A DNA stretch of 64,000 nt, taken from contig OU342630.1 of assembly GCA_910589415.1 (NCBI GenBank), positions 85,680,186 through 85,744,185 of the forward strand, written 5' to 3'. The stretch is from Malachius bipustulatus. Taxonomy: Eukaryota; Arthropoda; Insecta; Coleoptera; Melyridae. The notes beneath the pieces are model-generated. The model ran no database searches and was not told the DNA's origin. It saw nothing but the letters and a program-made list of their open reading frames with translations. Within the stretch, counting starts at the first letter, position 1. Each line of letters begins with the position of its first letter. This document shows positions 1 to 12,284 of this stretch, in pieces. The position numbers were made by a program, and so were the translations under genes.

Positions 1-1899
1 ACTGAGTTACGTCATTATACTGAACTCTAAAAAGTTTTTGAGTTTCAGCCGTTTATTTTTCAACTTTTTTGAAAAAAGAATTAGCATTACAATTGCAACA
101 GAAAAAATTTCTGGAAATTATACTCTCAAACTAAATTTCATTTATAAACAATCATAAAAGATTATTTAGAAATATTTTTCAAAATACATTTCCACCAATT
201 TTAATACAATAAAGTTGTCGAAAATGGAAGGTTTTGTGTTGTATAAAACAAATTAGTTTAAAAAATAATTTATTCTATTTTTAAAAGAAGTTGTCTCGAT
301 ATTTTTCAATATATCCTCATATCCACATTCTAAATTTAGGTTTCTATTACAGGTGGCAAAAAAAACTATTTGTAGTACTTAATAGAATGCAGCATTATTA
401 GTATCGTTTTATTAACGTTGATATAAGCCATAAAAACAAAAAGCTTCAACCTTTTATGAGTTTTGATTTCATTAACATTCAATTTTAGTATAATGATTAT
501 AATTTTAATTAACCTGTAAGAGCCTGATGTGAGATATAGACGGAGGACGGACACCTGGTTAATTATCAGCCACTTTGATTCGCTTTTTAATAACATTATC
601 AGAACCTAATTACGTATTACATTCGCTTCTCGTCCACCAGGTCTTTAAACTTTGATATATTATGTACCTACTTTTTTTAGTTTCAACCTCAAAGCAAGCA
701 TTAACTAACAACGGAGTGTAATTATTACATTTTCATTGCAAAAGTTTAAAATTTTGCATTTTCATAACTCATAAGTTCAGTTCTAGTATCTACCTATACT
801 TTTCCATATTAAATATCAGCTTGAAACTTATAATATTTCAAACGTATAATTTTTCATACTTTACGCGGTGGATATGTCAGCGAAAATTTTAGCTCCTTGT
901 TACATCATGTTTTGAGAGACAAATTCATCTAAGATCTAATCCAGAATAGTGCTGTCAAAAAATTTCCAACGATAAAAGAGATACACTGAACATTTGATTT
1001 TTTTGGGCAAACTGCTGTTAACTTTTTGCAACTGTTGCCCCCCACAAAAATTATATATAAAATAGTTTAATAAAAGGGTATTTTTTTGTATTTTTTGTCC
1101 TATTTGTCTCTGCGGTACAAATTCGCAGAAGCTGTTGTCTGTTGTCGCCAGAAGTGTCTCTAGTGGAACATGAAAGGAAATCTAATACACGATATAAGAA
1201 GAGTTAATAAGTCCTTTGAGTAATCTCAAAAAAAAAAACCTCATAGATGTGTCTAGTCTCTGCCTCAAAACTATTTAATAAAAGTCAACTTTCAAGAAGG
1301 TTAGAGTATGGGAAGCCGGATGTGGGGTATGAATTTGAGGTTTACATGTAGTACCGGTAAAATGGGGTAATTTGGGATGCCGTGATTATTTGGAACTTTA
1401 TTCTGATGGCTCAAGTACGTTTTCCTACGACCACTATACAAAACACTACTTTGCGCATCGTTTTTTGTGCGCAAACTAGCAGATTTCTCACGTATCCAAA
1501 ACTGTGCGACAAAGTGACATAAGGCATAGCCAAAAACCGTTTCCGTACAGTTTTAATGTATGTAAACAATAGTGATGGGCGGTAACTGAGAACTCAACTG
1601 TTACTTATTGTTAATGGAATAACTATTCATTTAAAGCTTCAAGGAAATAAAATAAACACAAATGGGATAACATAGAACCCGACAAGACTATAAAATAGAC
1701 TCATTATTCTCTTGTGGCAGTAATTATTAAAATTTACGAGTTGATCGCTAATAACAGCCAAATCAAATTCACGAACGTGATCGTGAAAATAACTCGCACA
1801 CCTCTACTAATAACTTCAATCTACGACGCGCAGCGCCTGCGTTATTGTGTAGAAGTTGCATATCAATGATATATAACCTCTCTTAAATCATTGTTATTA
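1..1899. other. AT-rich non-coding DNA
   Basis: No reading frame here looks coding on either strand: stops are dense and the short frames are lysine/isoleucine/asparagine-rich, as expected from AT-rich noise. No long inverted or tandem repeat stands out. I see nothing to annotate. Confidence 0.6.
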
Positions 1900-2523
1900 A
1901 GCTACGTTTTCCTAGCTGCGTCAAACGCTAGCGCAAAACGCGTGCGGTTTACGCAGGGCGATCCACGCAGTATTGGTTGCGTGAACAGTGTTTTCCAACT
2001 TGCGGAAATCAGTTCAAATTAAAATGTAATATTTATTTTGGTAATAATAATATTATGAGAAAAGGAGTTCTTCTAGATCTCATTACGATGAAGAAGAAGT
2101 ATTTATAATTCCTTGTTATAAAGAACTTTGTTGAAAAAAGACGAACCTAGTTAATTTAATTCGATTTTGTGTCTTTTAAACTCTTATTTTTGTAGTCTTT
2201 TAATTTTATATCGTATACTACTATGAGTAATCCAGCCACCAGTTCAAACAACAGTTCATCTTCAGCTGCAGAAAACCTTTGTTGAGGTTCTTTTCCTGAT
2301 GTATTCAATAATAAAAAAAAAAAAAAACAATAACTTACGCACTGCGTCGCGTGATTGACTGCTTTCGAGGCACAGCCGACGTTTCACGCGAGCGCAAACC
2401 GTCCAATGCTGCGGAACACGCACTGTAGGAAAACGGTCCGATTTAAACCATACAAGAGCAGTGTTGGGCGTGTTACCCGTGCGTCGTACGCAGTGCGATA
2501 TACGCAGCTAGGAACACGTAGCT
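1900..2523. mobile_element. PIF/Harbinger-like MITE, 624 bp, TTA target duplication
   Basis: The ends are a 22-bp terminal inverted repeat: AGCTACGTTTTCCTAGCTGC at 1900 onward, with its complement ending at 2523 and one mismatch over 22 bp. TTA flanks both ends (1897-1899 and 2524-2526). A three-base TWA duplication is the family signature of PIF/Harbinger, so that assignment is an inference from ends only. The subterminal parts are rich in GCG/CGC words, unlike the flanks, and the interior has an A-run near 2312. A short frame at about 2224 starts MSNPATSSNNSSSSAAE and then stops; it could be a relic of an internal protein or chance. There is no transposase, so the element is non-autonomous. 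Confidence 0.72.
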
Positions 2524-2736
2524 TTATCTACCACGTCTCTCCGCTCACGTCACTTATTTTTAGTTTATACGGAGTCTAATAATAAATAATAATAATATTG
2601 TCGGTAGAATTCAATAATTTTACAGTATATAATAGTAATAATAAAAAGTCATTGGTAGAATTGAAAATAATATGTACCTACCTAGGTAGGTAGTCTGAAA
2701 AAATAAACTTTAGTTAGGTACCTACCTATCATTATA

Positions 2737-2946
2737 ATGGATTGTAATTTCTCTGAATGTGAAACAGAAAATACACCACCTGAAGTCAGAAAACAAGCAG
2801 GTTTGTGTTCTTTGAATTTGCTACCTGTAGTTTCGAGAGAAAAATACGAATCTGCTTATAAACATTTCATAAATTGGAGAAAAGGTCATAAAAGCAGAGC
2901 ATTGTCAGAAAAAATTATTTATGTGTTAAATTTGTTAAATAATTAA
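2737..2946 (+). pseudogene. Tyrosine-recombinase-like N-terminal fragment (transposon-derived)
   Basis: A 69-residue frame with an ATG and non-random composition. Residues about 28-62 read LPVVSREKYESAYKHFINW, then a basic stretch and ALSEKIIYV. From memory this resembles the SAM-like core-binding region at the start of insect transposon-derived tyrosine recombinases (Crypton/DIRS-like), where a helix such as KYxxxYxxFxxW is followed by SFSExxLLxYF. The frame stops after LNLLNN, so the catalytic R-H-R-Y domain is absent. It could be the first exon of a longer gene, but I see no convincing donor or continuation, and the palindrome at 2973 follows at once. Treat as a truncated copy; the family assignment is tentative. 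Confidence 0.4.
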
Positions 2947-2972
2947 TCTGTTAAATTGTGGTCGTAGGAAAA

Positions 2973-3110
2973 GTACTGTGTGAAGCACGTGCGGAAAAGA
3001 AATTTCACACTCGTGTGAATTGTGACACTCGACTTCGTCTCGTGTCACAATTGTTTCACCCTCGTGAAAAATTTTCTCTTTTCCGCACTTGTTTCACAAT
3101 ATACTATTTC
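2973..3110. repeat. Large imperfect palindrome (fold-back MITE-like)
   Basis: The left arm holds GTGCGGAAAAG (2989-2999) and the right arm its complement CTTTTCCGCAC (3078-3088). The core has TGTGACAC (3021-3028) opposite GTGTCACA (3042-3049). Outer bases TGTGAAGCACG and its right-hand counterpart ending in TTTCACAA extend the pairing. The whole would fold into a hairpin with a few bulges. No target duplication is obvious, so mobility is not proven. Confidence 0.65.
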
Positions 3111-4899
3111 ACAATTCTGTTTCTGTAAAAGTAATAATAGAGACATGTTTATTGATTATAAGTAGGTATAGGTACAAGACAAAATGGTTTAAGCTTTGTG
3201 GTTTTATGTACCTATGACAGAAAACTTATCAACTCTCTTAGTTTTGAGATCCACTGTCAGAGTTGTCCTTCCTTGGTGAAATCTTGTTGTGCAGAATTGC
3301 GCTCCAGACATTTTTCTTCGTCCATACCTGCTGGCCTTTGAGCTATTGAGGATAGCTGGATAGGGGATATTAATCAAGGCCCCGACGATTCCTCACTGAT
3401 GTTTCAGATTACATTTTTTAAATCAATTTATAGATAGGTAGGTACCTATACTGTTTTTTTTTAAATCAAAGTGCAAATGTTATTCATAATTGAATGCAGA
3501 ATATGAAAAGTATTTCTCATACCTACGATAGAAAAAATTAGAACAGCGCTCTTGAGAAAAACGAAAATTGACTATTGCAACTTTGAAAATTGGAGCCTTA
3601 AAAATATATTTTTTATGCCAGTTGTTTTGCAATAGCCTCGAACATAAAAGATCCAAATTCACTCATAAAAATTCCCAAATAAGCATACTGGGCATTTTCT
3701 AAATTTGAATTTTTCTGTTATTTCAGGATATTACAGAAATGGTCATATGTATCTACTTACCTATTCATTTTTTTTTTCAGATATTAAATAAAGATGAGCT
3801 AACTTTCTCCTAATTTAAACGACCTCTTAGATTTGATGACCGTGGTTACCGAGTATCTTTTTTTTTAAATACTACAGTAACATTTTAGAAAACATGCATT
3901 TTTACTCTTCTCCAATTAAGTCTAATGATACTTCTATGTTTTATTAATCTATTACGGTTTAAAAAAAAAAAAACTTTTCATTAACTTTGTCTTCTTGGCA
4001 TGTGTATAATAACCGGCAGTGTGATTAGAGACCTGCTGTTTGATGTCCAGATGGTCCCGTGCAGAGCATTGAAGCATTGTCGGCAATCTGTTCGCTCTAG
4101 AAGTGTACATATGGCGCAACTCTATTTTCCTAGTCAATTTTCTCGCATCGTATAGCAGAAAACAATATCTCGTGATACGTGTGCATCAAAAAACTATCGC
4201 CAAACATAACAGAGACGGGATCATATTGACTCTAGACTTCTTCAGCTACAAATTCTCCGACACCTGTGAGTCTGGCGATTCGCGGCTTTATGGTGTCGGT
4301 GTCCTAATACGGTAGTAATGCCAGACGTAAAACGAAGTGACTGACACTGTTTCGATAATGATTTAGTAGAAAACTTGAATTTAATTTGATTTTAATCCTC
4401 GCAGTAGTTTTTATAATAACAGTGTCTGTAAATTATTTTACTGTCTAAATATTGAAAGAAGAATGTTGATTCATACCTGAAATTTACCATGCAAAATGTA
4501 TTCCACTCCATATCCGATAAACGAGAGGTACCTACCGATACCTACCTGATTTTCGGATCATTTTTCAAGGAAGATTTTAAAAAGTCCCCGTTAATTAAAA
4601 AAATCTTCATCACTTACTAGTTATTGGAAGATTTGGAAGAAGTACGATTTTATAAAATTAAAGTAATCAAACCTTGCTATGTTGAGTGGATTCACAATTA
4701 TTATTATTGTCTCAGGCTCCATATTAGTTATAATTAATAATAAAAAAATTTGCATGTAAATCTGCATAACCAAAAGTCAATTAATTCCTTTCTGTTAACA
4801 CGCACTGATCTATGGTAGGAAAAGGGTAAAAACAGAACACCCCCTCTGCTTTGTAGGGACATTGATCATCATCTATTTTTTCAGGGATGCTCTGGTAGG
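3111..4899. other. Non-coding interval, nothing recognised
   Basis: AT-rich sequence with short frames only. A slightly more mixed stretch at 3240-3400 has no coding signature. I could not support any gene, RNA or repeat. Confidence 0.5.
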
Positions 4900-6760
4900 T
4901 TGTCCGTTCATTCGTCCGTTTAACCTTGACGCAATAAACCCCTAGCCCAGCATATTACAAATCGGTTACTCGGCTTTACTGTCCTTATCCTGATAGAATG
5001 GGTGACATGAACATGAAGCCAGGAATAAAACGAACCCTGGCACGCACTTCTCGGTCTCTGTGTGCCAAACGCTGGACTGCGGCTGCGGTGGGCGAGCGAG
5101 AGGCGATAAGGATGATGGGACCTGTCAAACCCCATGCAGCCCTGTTTTTGTTTTATTTGTTGCTGGGAGCCTAATGTTACATCATCCCTTATATCAAGGT
5201 GGCATATGGAAGACACAAAAAAGATCATGGAAGGGGTTCAGATTTATTCACGAGAACGAAAATGGAAACGAAAGGAAAAGATCCTAAACCCGATCTCCCC
5301 CAACTCTCTCAGCATGGGAAGAATCCCTTCGATACCTCCTGGCATCAGTGGCATCCTACTCCCACATGAAAAAGAAACGAACCTCGTTCGACCCGATGGG
5401 TTATAGATAAACACGTAAATCGACAAAGTACCAGAACCATATAGCCGGAACAGGCCAACGACAAAGCACAGGGAGTGCAGCGAGCATATTTGTGGCTAAA
5501 ATCGTCTTCTATTCTTCCTCCAATGGTCAATGGTTCTTTTTGCCATTCCCAACCGCGGTGAGAACCATATCTCCGTGGACCTCGGATTCGCGTCTCTCGT
5601 TGTCCACCCCAATCTGATGACACGGTTGGTTTTATGACCTGCTCCCTCGAAATCGGCTTCGCTCGGGGTGGAATCAAAAATCGAGATGCTCATCGATACT
5701 TACGCTGTAACATTCGTCTATTCAAAGGCTCCCCAGTGCCAGTAGATTACTATGCTGTCTGCCTGTGCCAACGGCTGCCATGAATGAAGATATCGAAGTG
5801 ACGTTGAAGCCAAGAACGAATAAATGTAGATACATGGGGATCTCGGTCCGGGAAGTGACGTGTGGGAGAACAAAAGTTTCGCCGCATCTTCCCATCAGGA
5901 CCTCTCCCTGAAAGATTGATCATTTAGATCAGTGGCACTTTGATTCGTTCCTCGTGCCGGCCGGTCCCAAAAGCGGCGGTTGAAGAAGGGAGGAACGGCG
6001 GGAGGTCGAACATTTGAGGAGCACGGGGAGAGGGTCGTGTGAGACCCCAGCGCAGTATTGAGTCAGGTTTGCAAAGCGCACTTTATATACACCTCTTTTT
6101 GGGCCAGAAATTTTTGTATCTTGCTCGAATGGAATTGAGCACAAGGCTCACGGTTTCTGAGATTTTGAAATCCGATGATGGTTTTCAAGACCATTTCTTA
6201 TTGTCCTCCCACACATCCCTCGGGACCTGGACAACACCCCTATGGAGGTCGTTATAGCTTAATTAATGGATGTATGGGAGAACTTGCTCCCTCCTTCCAC
6301 TTTTGTGGATGGAGTGGGGGAGGTCCCGAGCAGTTAAAATCATATCTGAAACTGACACATACCATACGGTCAATCACATTGATACTGGAGGATGCTTACC
6401 TATCCATTCACCGACTTCCTGCTCCTTCACCTGCCTGTTCCCTTCTCTAACCAGTTCCACCCATGCGGAAATGGGTAGGGAGGAGGGGAATAAGTACCAT
6501 CTTTTTCGTTGTCTCAGATAATTTTTTTACAAAACAGATTTCAACTTCCCACTGGTGATCTGGCAGAGTGATGTTCACGTCAAGGGAGTACCGACCCACT
6601 GCCCCCGACCGAGGCAAAGCAGGGGGAAGCCGCAGTCAGTCAGCACGTAGACCTAACGTCACCACTAACCCACCCACCTATAATCGGCCCCTCATGAATT
6701 AAATTCCTTCCTTTTGTCTGTTAAAATTACTTTCTCTTCTCAGACATTCACCCTCTAAGC
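4900..6760. other. GC-richer block of unknown nature
   Basis: The base composition changes abruptly from AT-rich flanks to mixed sequence with CpG-containing words such as GGCGAGCGAGAGGCG (near 5090) and GCCGGCCGG (near 5957). Several overlapping frames of 65-110 codons occur on both strands, but none shows a family motif, and overlapping frames on both strands are what higher GC alone produces. It could be a 5' untranslated or promoter region, a long non-coding exon, or an unrecognised mobile element. I find no terminal repeats. No function is assigned. Confidence 0.4.
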
Positions 6761-8394
6761 GTCAGTGTCAGTAAAAAAAAACACTGCGGAGTAAGTACTC
6801 TATGCGCTAAGAAAATATAGTAACGTTTTGTGTGTGATAACATTGAAAAGACCTTAGACAGGGATTTCAATAGTTGTTTCTATGCAAAAGGCCGTGACCT
6901 ACAACTTCTCGTCCTGACGGAATTGTTTTTCTGTGGTCGTAGATAACAATTCTGCAGAAACCGAAAAATTATTAAAATTTGCACGATCTACTTGATTTGA
7001 TATTCCATCAAAACAACTCAATAAGATATCCTCTTATCAGTAATCAATCTCTCATCAGCACATGCACCCTGATTTACACCAACATTCATTATTTAAAGCT
7101 TTATGGGTGCAATAGCTATCTATAAATAAAATAATTACCTGATCGACCTTACGGCCGTGCAAGCACCATCAGGCTAGCAACTGTCTCTGATTGTGATAGT
7201 AACGTTATGGAGCTTATGTCACACGTATGGTGCCCGAATGTTCCTAGTTCATGTTCATTGCATTCCAAACACGTATTGCGTGCATACATTAATTACCTAA
7301 CAGCCCATCTCCGTCGGCTTTTAATGTGCACATGGCAGGCTCCAAGTGGACAATCATCTGCTCTGCTTGTTATCATAATCTATTCTATACAGATTGGGCA
7401 TCTGTTCTAGGAATCATCATCGGTTATCTAAGCGGTATGTTCTTTTGTTTGTTGGCAGCAGATTTGCAACTATGTATGTACGAGTATCCGTACTGTATCC
7501 GTTTGTATCATCTGCTGTCTGCTAGTCTTCTCATTAAGAAAAATTTACCACGTAAAAATGTTATGGTTTCTCGTATATGTCATAACATGAGAAAAATTTA
7601 CATCAAGTTGGAAATTATATCATAACGAAACTAATTTAAGGCTAAATACATAAATGCATAAATGCTACTATAATTATCTCCCATCCTCCATATACCTACA
7701 TTTAAAACAATCAACGAATTATATGCAAGAGATTTACAACTAACTTTTCATCGCAACTTATACTTGAATATTATAGTGGTGTGCACATGCATGAAAAACT
7801 CGGAATCCCCTGAAGTCGTCGGAAAATCATTCCTGGAAACAATAACAATAAAGTAGGTATATTAAAATACTTTGAAAGCTTTGAATTTAAAATTAAAAAG
7901 AGGAACTGACGATTCGACACAATATAAATTACAAAACAGTAAAGCCAGTAATTAGTCTCGGTTCTTCGATGAGAATAAAAATCACTTCAGTTCAGAGTTT
8001 CGACCTATAAACTCCACAACATGTTCCTGCCATCTGTTTGAAAGGCAATAAAATATTAAACAAATGCTTTGACTTTCCTATAGCGTTAACACGTGTAAAC
8101 CAGAATTTTGAAAATAGGAACACTCCGTCATAAAAACGCAGCTGAAGTGTCGGTTTGAGATGATAGCCCACACCAAACTACGATTTAACTTTATATGGTA
8201 TGGTATTCATAGTTCGACAGTTAAGGAACACGTGTCTACCAACTAATAACGAAACGATCCCACACTTCATTAAACAACAAACTATACATTCATTTCCAGG
8301 AGTAGACATACTTTTTACTTTTTTTTATTTTACATTTTTACATTTTTTATTTATTTTAGTTTTATTCTCATTTATTTTCTTGGATTTGAATTTA
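6761..8394. other. Non-coding interval, nothing recognised
   Basis: AT-rich sequence returns after the GC-richer block. Frames at 7207-7625 and 8200-8415 are short and hydrophobic by base bias. No motif, repeat or RNA gene was seen. Confidence 0.5.
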
Positions 8395-8570
8395 AATACA
8401 AGGTGTTTACGGTAACTGGACAGCGAAAATGAAACGTCATGTATGAAATTGTATTTCAAACATAAAAGAAAGAATAACTTTAATCAAAATCAGGCCTCGT
8501 TTAGGAAATATTTTTAAAAATGTAAAACAAAGAGTGTTGTGAAAATGTGTTTTTTTTAGTAACTGGCCTC
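8395..8570 (+). repeat. Dispersed repeat family D, copy 1
   Basis: Contains AAAATGAAACGTCATGTAT, then AGAATAACTTT, AGGCCTCGTTTAGGAAATAT and a short T run leading to AGTAACTGG. The same ordered words recur at 39305-39445 in the same orientation and twice at 40187-40430 in inverted orientation, so this is a dispersed repeat. There is no coding frame. Its class is unknown; around 40.2-40.4 kb it is tandemly arranged with a unit of about 150 bp, which suggests a satellite or MITE core. Confidence 0.6.
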
Positions 8571-8889
8571 TCCTTAAAACGTCTCCTTAAAATCTAAAAA
8601 TTCGCAGCTTCAAAAATGAATAAAATATATATTTTTTTAAATTTCCCTTCAAGCTTCAACCACATTAGGATCATCGGTGTGTAAATTCTAAGAACACTCG
8701 AATTTAAAAATAGTGATTAAGTCTGCATGGAATATCTATAGTTTAGGCCTAAAGTATAAGAACTTGTTAATAGACCGAAAACTGCAAAACAGTGCCTCAA
8801 GGGTCAATATTGAGTGTGACATTATTTACCATCGCCATCAATGAAATTTATGAATGACCTCACCTCCCACTATACATGATTAGGATTAA

Positions 8890-9385
8890 TTAATGGGAGA
8901 CATATAGGTAATAGGTATATCCTAAGCCATTGAAAACACGAGATCGGTTAAATTGGAGAAAAGTTGCGAGAGAAGAGAAAATTAGACAATTAGAAAGAGT
9001 CAATTAATTTTTTTTGTATAGGTTTATATAAGTTGTCAAGAGCTAACATTTGACACTTCAAAAAATTTCAAGCCTCCTAGATCTAATCTAGAGTATACTT
9101 TAATTATAATAGTCAACTTCTGTTTTTCTTATGGTCACCAGGCTGTTTTTCATGTCATTAAGTATAAAACAAAATCAAAAAACCAAAAATTTAATAAGTT
9201 AAAGAAAAATTTTTGACTTAATTCTTTTTCAGAAAAAAAAACTAGAACTAATTTCTGTTTTTTGTTTTTTAAATTATTGGTTTTTTTGTTTTATTCATTC
9301 TTTTAATACTGAATGACATGAAAAAACAAAAGAATAAGAAAAACATAAGTTGACTGTTAAAGCTGTCTCCCATTCTTTAGTTTTA
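8890..9385. mobile_element. Fold-back repeat family B, degenerate copy
   Basis: Shares ordered landmarks with the copies at 19266-20237 and 39458-40123: GATCGGTTAAATTGGAGAAA, a block reading about TATAAGTTGTCAAGAGCTAA, and TTCTGTTTTTCTTATGGTC near 9120. GGGAGACA at the left end is mirrored by TGTCTCCC at 9363, so weak inverted ends remain. It has no coding capacity. Its termini have drifted from the CAGGGTG consensus seen in the better copies. Confidence 0.5.
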
Positions 9386-9631
9386 TGTAGGTACCTATAC
9401 AGGCTGTTTCGGTTTGTGTTCATAACTCCGGCAAACGGTAGAACATGTAAAAATATATTTTTTTTTTAATAAAATGTTGCTCTAAAACGTGTTATTTTCT
9501 GATTATAGATGATGCTGCCCTGATGGCGTTGACGTCACGGGAACATTTGCAGCTTTAATTTAAGTCAACCATGATCAAAAATTTCACGGCATCCGCTGTT
9601 TTATTTAATCGCGACCAGGAAGATGGATTAA

Positions 9632-10320
9632 CACATTCGCTGCCATGGCGGACACCGGTGTCCGCTGTTATAAGGCCGTACTACGCCAGAGAGGACACCG
9701 GTGTCCGCCCGATGTTTTTTGATATTATAACATAACAGCAAATGCTAAAATTAGAAGCAATGAGAACGTGTCCGCTGTGGCATGGACGCATGTCTCGCCA
9801 CCCATGGTCTCTGAATTCCCCCCTCCCATTAGATTTTGTACGTGTGAAAAAAAAACTTTATTCAATAAGAAAAAATATAAAATACCTTATCAATTAATTC
9901 AAACTTAATACATTATGTAAGCCTACACAATCTTGTGGTAAGATTTAAAACAATCCATGCAATACGTGGTCACTTTTCTGACTTTGTTTTTAGTTATTTC
10001 ATTTTTATTTTCTTTTGATAACATCCTTTACAATATGCAGTGTCCGCCAGAACAAGCGTGTCCGCTGAGGCGTGACCGCTCTGGCGTGGTAGAGAAATAT
10101 TTTGTGTCCGCTGTGGCGTATACGATTCCTGAAGGCGTAAAATATTTCTGAGCGCCGCAGAGGACACCGGTGTCCGCTTGGCATTTTTTTAAATAACTTA
10201 GAAGTGGATAATCAGATTCCAAAAAAGTAAACACATTTCAAAATGATTTTTCATGACTGATAACCTGCCAGTCATGGCCTGTAGGAACATTTTTAGGATT
10301 TTAGCTTGGCAGGGAATGTG
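9632..10320. mobile_element. piggyBac-like non-autonomous element, 689 bp
   Basis: TTAA occurs exactly at both edges (9628-9631 and 10321-10324). Just inside are CACATTCGCTGCC and the complement of CACATTCCCTGCC, a 13-bp terminal inverted repeat with one mismatch. TTAA targeting plus a C-rich terminus ending in CTGCC is characteristic of piggyBac elements. The interior carries the perfect palindrome GGACACCGGTGTCC three times (9652-9665 region, 9693-9706, 10162-10175) and several half copies reading TGTCCGCTGTGGCG. No transposase frame is present; the short frames at 9957-10234 overlap on opposite strands and look like noise. Confidence 0.8.
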
Positions 10321-10324
10321 TTAA

Positions 10325-11179
10325 AACGAAGATGATTAACTTCCGGTAAAACTTTTGTTTATTCGCGTGCTACAACTCGGTAATTGGAATATTTAAATAC
10401 TGCGTCTCGAGCGACAGCGTTATAACAGCCGTCCGCAGATATCTTATTAGAGACGCAAATTTTCTTCTTCTTCTTTAGGGTTTATGGCCTTTAGCTTTTA
10501 CTAGCTATTTGGCCAGCACATTATTCTTTTTTGTTATGCTGAAGCCACCAGGGTACTCATTGAAGAGTGTCTGAGATGTCCCATCCTCTGGTTGGACTGT
10601 GATTTTATTCTTTCGGAAGTTCTTGTCACTTGGTGATGAGTTGGAACTTGGCGTGGGTAGTTAGTAGGGACAAATAGCACACACAAAGGATAAGACTTTT
10701 CACGCTTGAGGGCAACGGCCAAGCGGCTTTCACAAAACCGAAAAGTTGCCTCGGAAACAAGAACCCAGGAGAGAGTAGAATAGAAGGATCTGGAAAAAAT
10801 AATGTCGTAATTACAAGATCACAACTGACCTAAGGTCCGTAAATTAAACACAATGTTGTTTTAGAAAAGATTGTTAACAATTTTTGTACTACAATCCTGT
10901 ACAACGTAAACGGCTCAAGATAGAGAAAAATGGCTTATATGTCCCTGTTTCAACTTTATATGTACAATCCTATTATAGTACAGAAACATTTTTACTTTCT
11001 TTCTTTTTTATTTGGTATGACGCGTGGAGAAATTTCAGATTTTTTTCAGATTTTTTATCACCCTGTATAAACATTTTATCTACATCATAGGATAGTACAT
11101 GAAAAGTTAAATTTGATACTGTCGACCATTCCTAGAAAATTACAAAAGATTAAGCTGGAGACATCGCATAAAAGTCCAT
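10325..11179. other. Intergenic interval
   Basis: The stretch at 10450-10740 is less AT-rich and contains a CTTCTTCTTC run, but its frames have no family motif. The rest is AT-rich. No RNA gene was found. Confidence 0.45.
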
Positions 11180-11333
11180 TTAGATTTAACGGCATGGACA
11201 CGGGTCACGGGCCGGATGTCCGACGTGGACGTGCATTTTTATTATTAAATGGGTTTTGAATGGCTGCATTTAATAATAAAAACGCACTTTCACGTTGAAT
11301 ACCTGACCCGTGTCCCTGCCGTCTGATGTAAAT
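11180..11333. mobile_element. Short fold-back MITE
   Basis: Two arms face each other: GGCATGGACACGGGTCA at 11191 onward against TGACCCGTGTCCCTGCC ending at 11320. Inner arms TTTTTATTATTAAATG and CATTTAATAATAAAAA pair almost perfectly around a short loop near 11255. A single-stranded copy would fold over its whole length. It has no coding potential. The flanking AT-rich bases do not show a secure target duplication. Confidence 0.65.
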
Positions 11334-11869
11334 TAATCTTGAGACACCTTAAACACCTACTGGTGTGCAGACACAAAAAACTTACTATAGGTGCATATCT
11401 AAAGATCACTGATATGATCAAGGAAAGACGATAATGCTAATTGCATATTCTGCAGCTTCTCATAAACCTTTTAAAGACAGTCACATCCGTAGAAAACTAT
11501 CAATACAGAACAAACCTAATTGACAGCCTGCATACTGCGCATAGCCTTGCAAATAAATTACCGTTCAATCTTAAGAGTTGAGAATCTCACACTAGCTTCG
11601 CCTGCAAAATTTTCTTTTAACAAGATCATATAAATTTATCATAACATTCCTCAGCATTTAGGTACAAAGTCCCCTACACACAAGAAAACTTCAGATCTCC
11701 CCTCTACATATGAAAGAGTAAACAGAATTTAATGGGAGATTGATTTCTCTCTTCAAAAATACAGCTTCACCAACAATCTTCAATTATTGTTTTCGAAAAA
11801 TAGATACACATCAGCACTTCAGCAGATGAATCAACTTTATGATAAATACAAAGGACACACATTTATTTA

Positions 11870-12249
11870 TACTGACGCATTCAAAACAAAGACTTGAGTA
11901 AGATATAAATGAGTATATAGGATATGAAGAAACTTATTCGCGCTTCCCTTCATCTGACGTCATCAGTCTGGAGATTATGTGTATGCAGTCTTAAAAACAG
12001 AGGAGTACTCATTATATGTGCACGGACTCACTAAGTTCAATCCAAGCACTCACAGAAATGTTTGAAAACATATTTTGGCTCAAAATAAGCGTCCCCAAGA
12101 TTTTGATGGATTCCTTTATGACACATAAGTCAGCTTATATAAACATAGTGAAGTATTGTGAAGCTCTAGTTCCGGTAATAAGAAAAAGGACATTTGAAGA
12201 ATTAATCCGGTCGTACCGGATGGACGATATTAATTCCCTGCTACTGTAA
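11870..12249 (+). pseudogene. RNase H domain remnant of a Jockey-type retrotransposon
   Basis: The translation shows three ordered RNase H landmarks across several frames and stops. TFIYTDA (about 11862-11880) matches the first strand carrying the first catalytic Asp. SLEIMC near 11970 matches the glutamate-bearing helix. TDSLSSIQALTEM begins the 77-residue frame at 12016 and carries the next Asp. The expected Trp-Ile-Pro-x-His segment is degraded to LMDSFMTHKS. RNase H after reverse transcriptase is typical of Jockey-like and I-like non-LTR elements. The copy is 5' truncated and has stops, so it is dead. It ends about 200 bp before the secreted-protein candidate at 12446. Confidence 0.6.
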
Positions 12250-12284
12250 TGGTTTAATTAGAATCACAACCCATTGTTAGCTAA

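Noticed and set aside
5060..6521. Overlapping frames of 65-110 codons on both strands as genes
   Set aside because: Overlap on opposite strands and lack of any motif fit the higher GC of the block.
10028..10234. 68-codon minus-strand frame inside the TTAA element as a transposase relic
   Set aside because: It overlaps a plus-strand frame and consists of translated palindromes.
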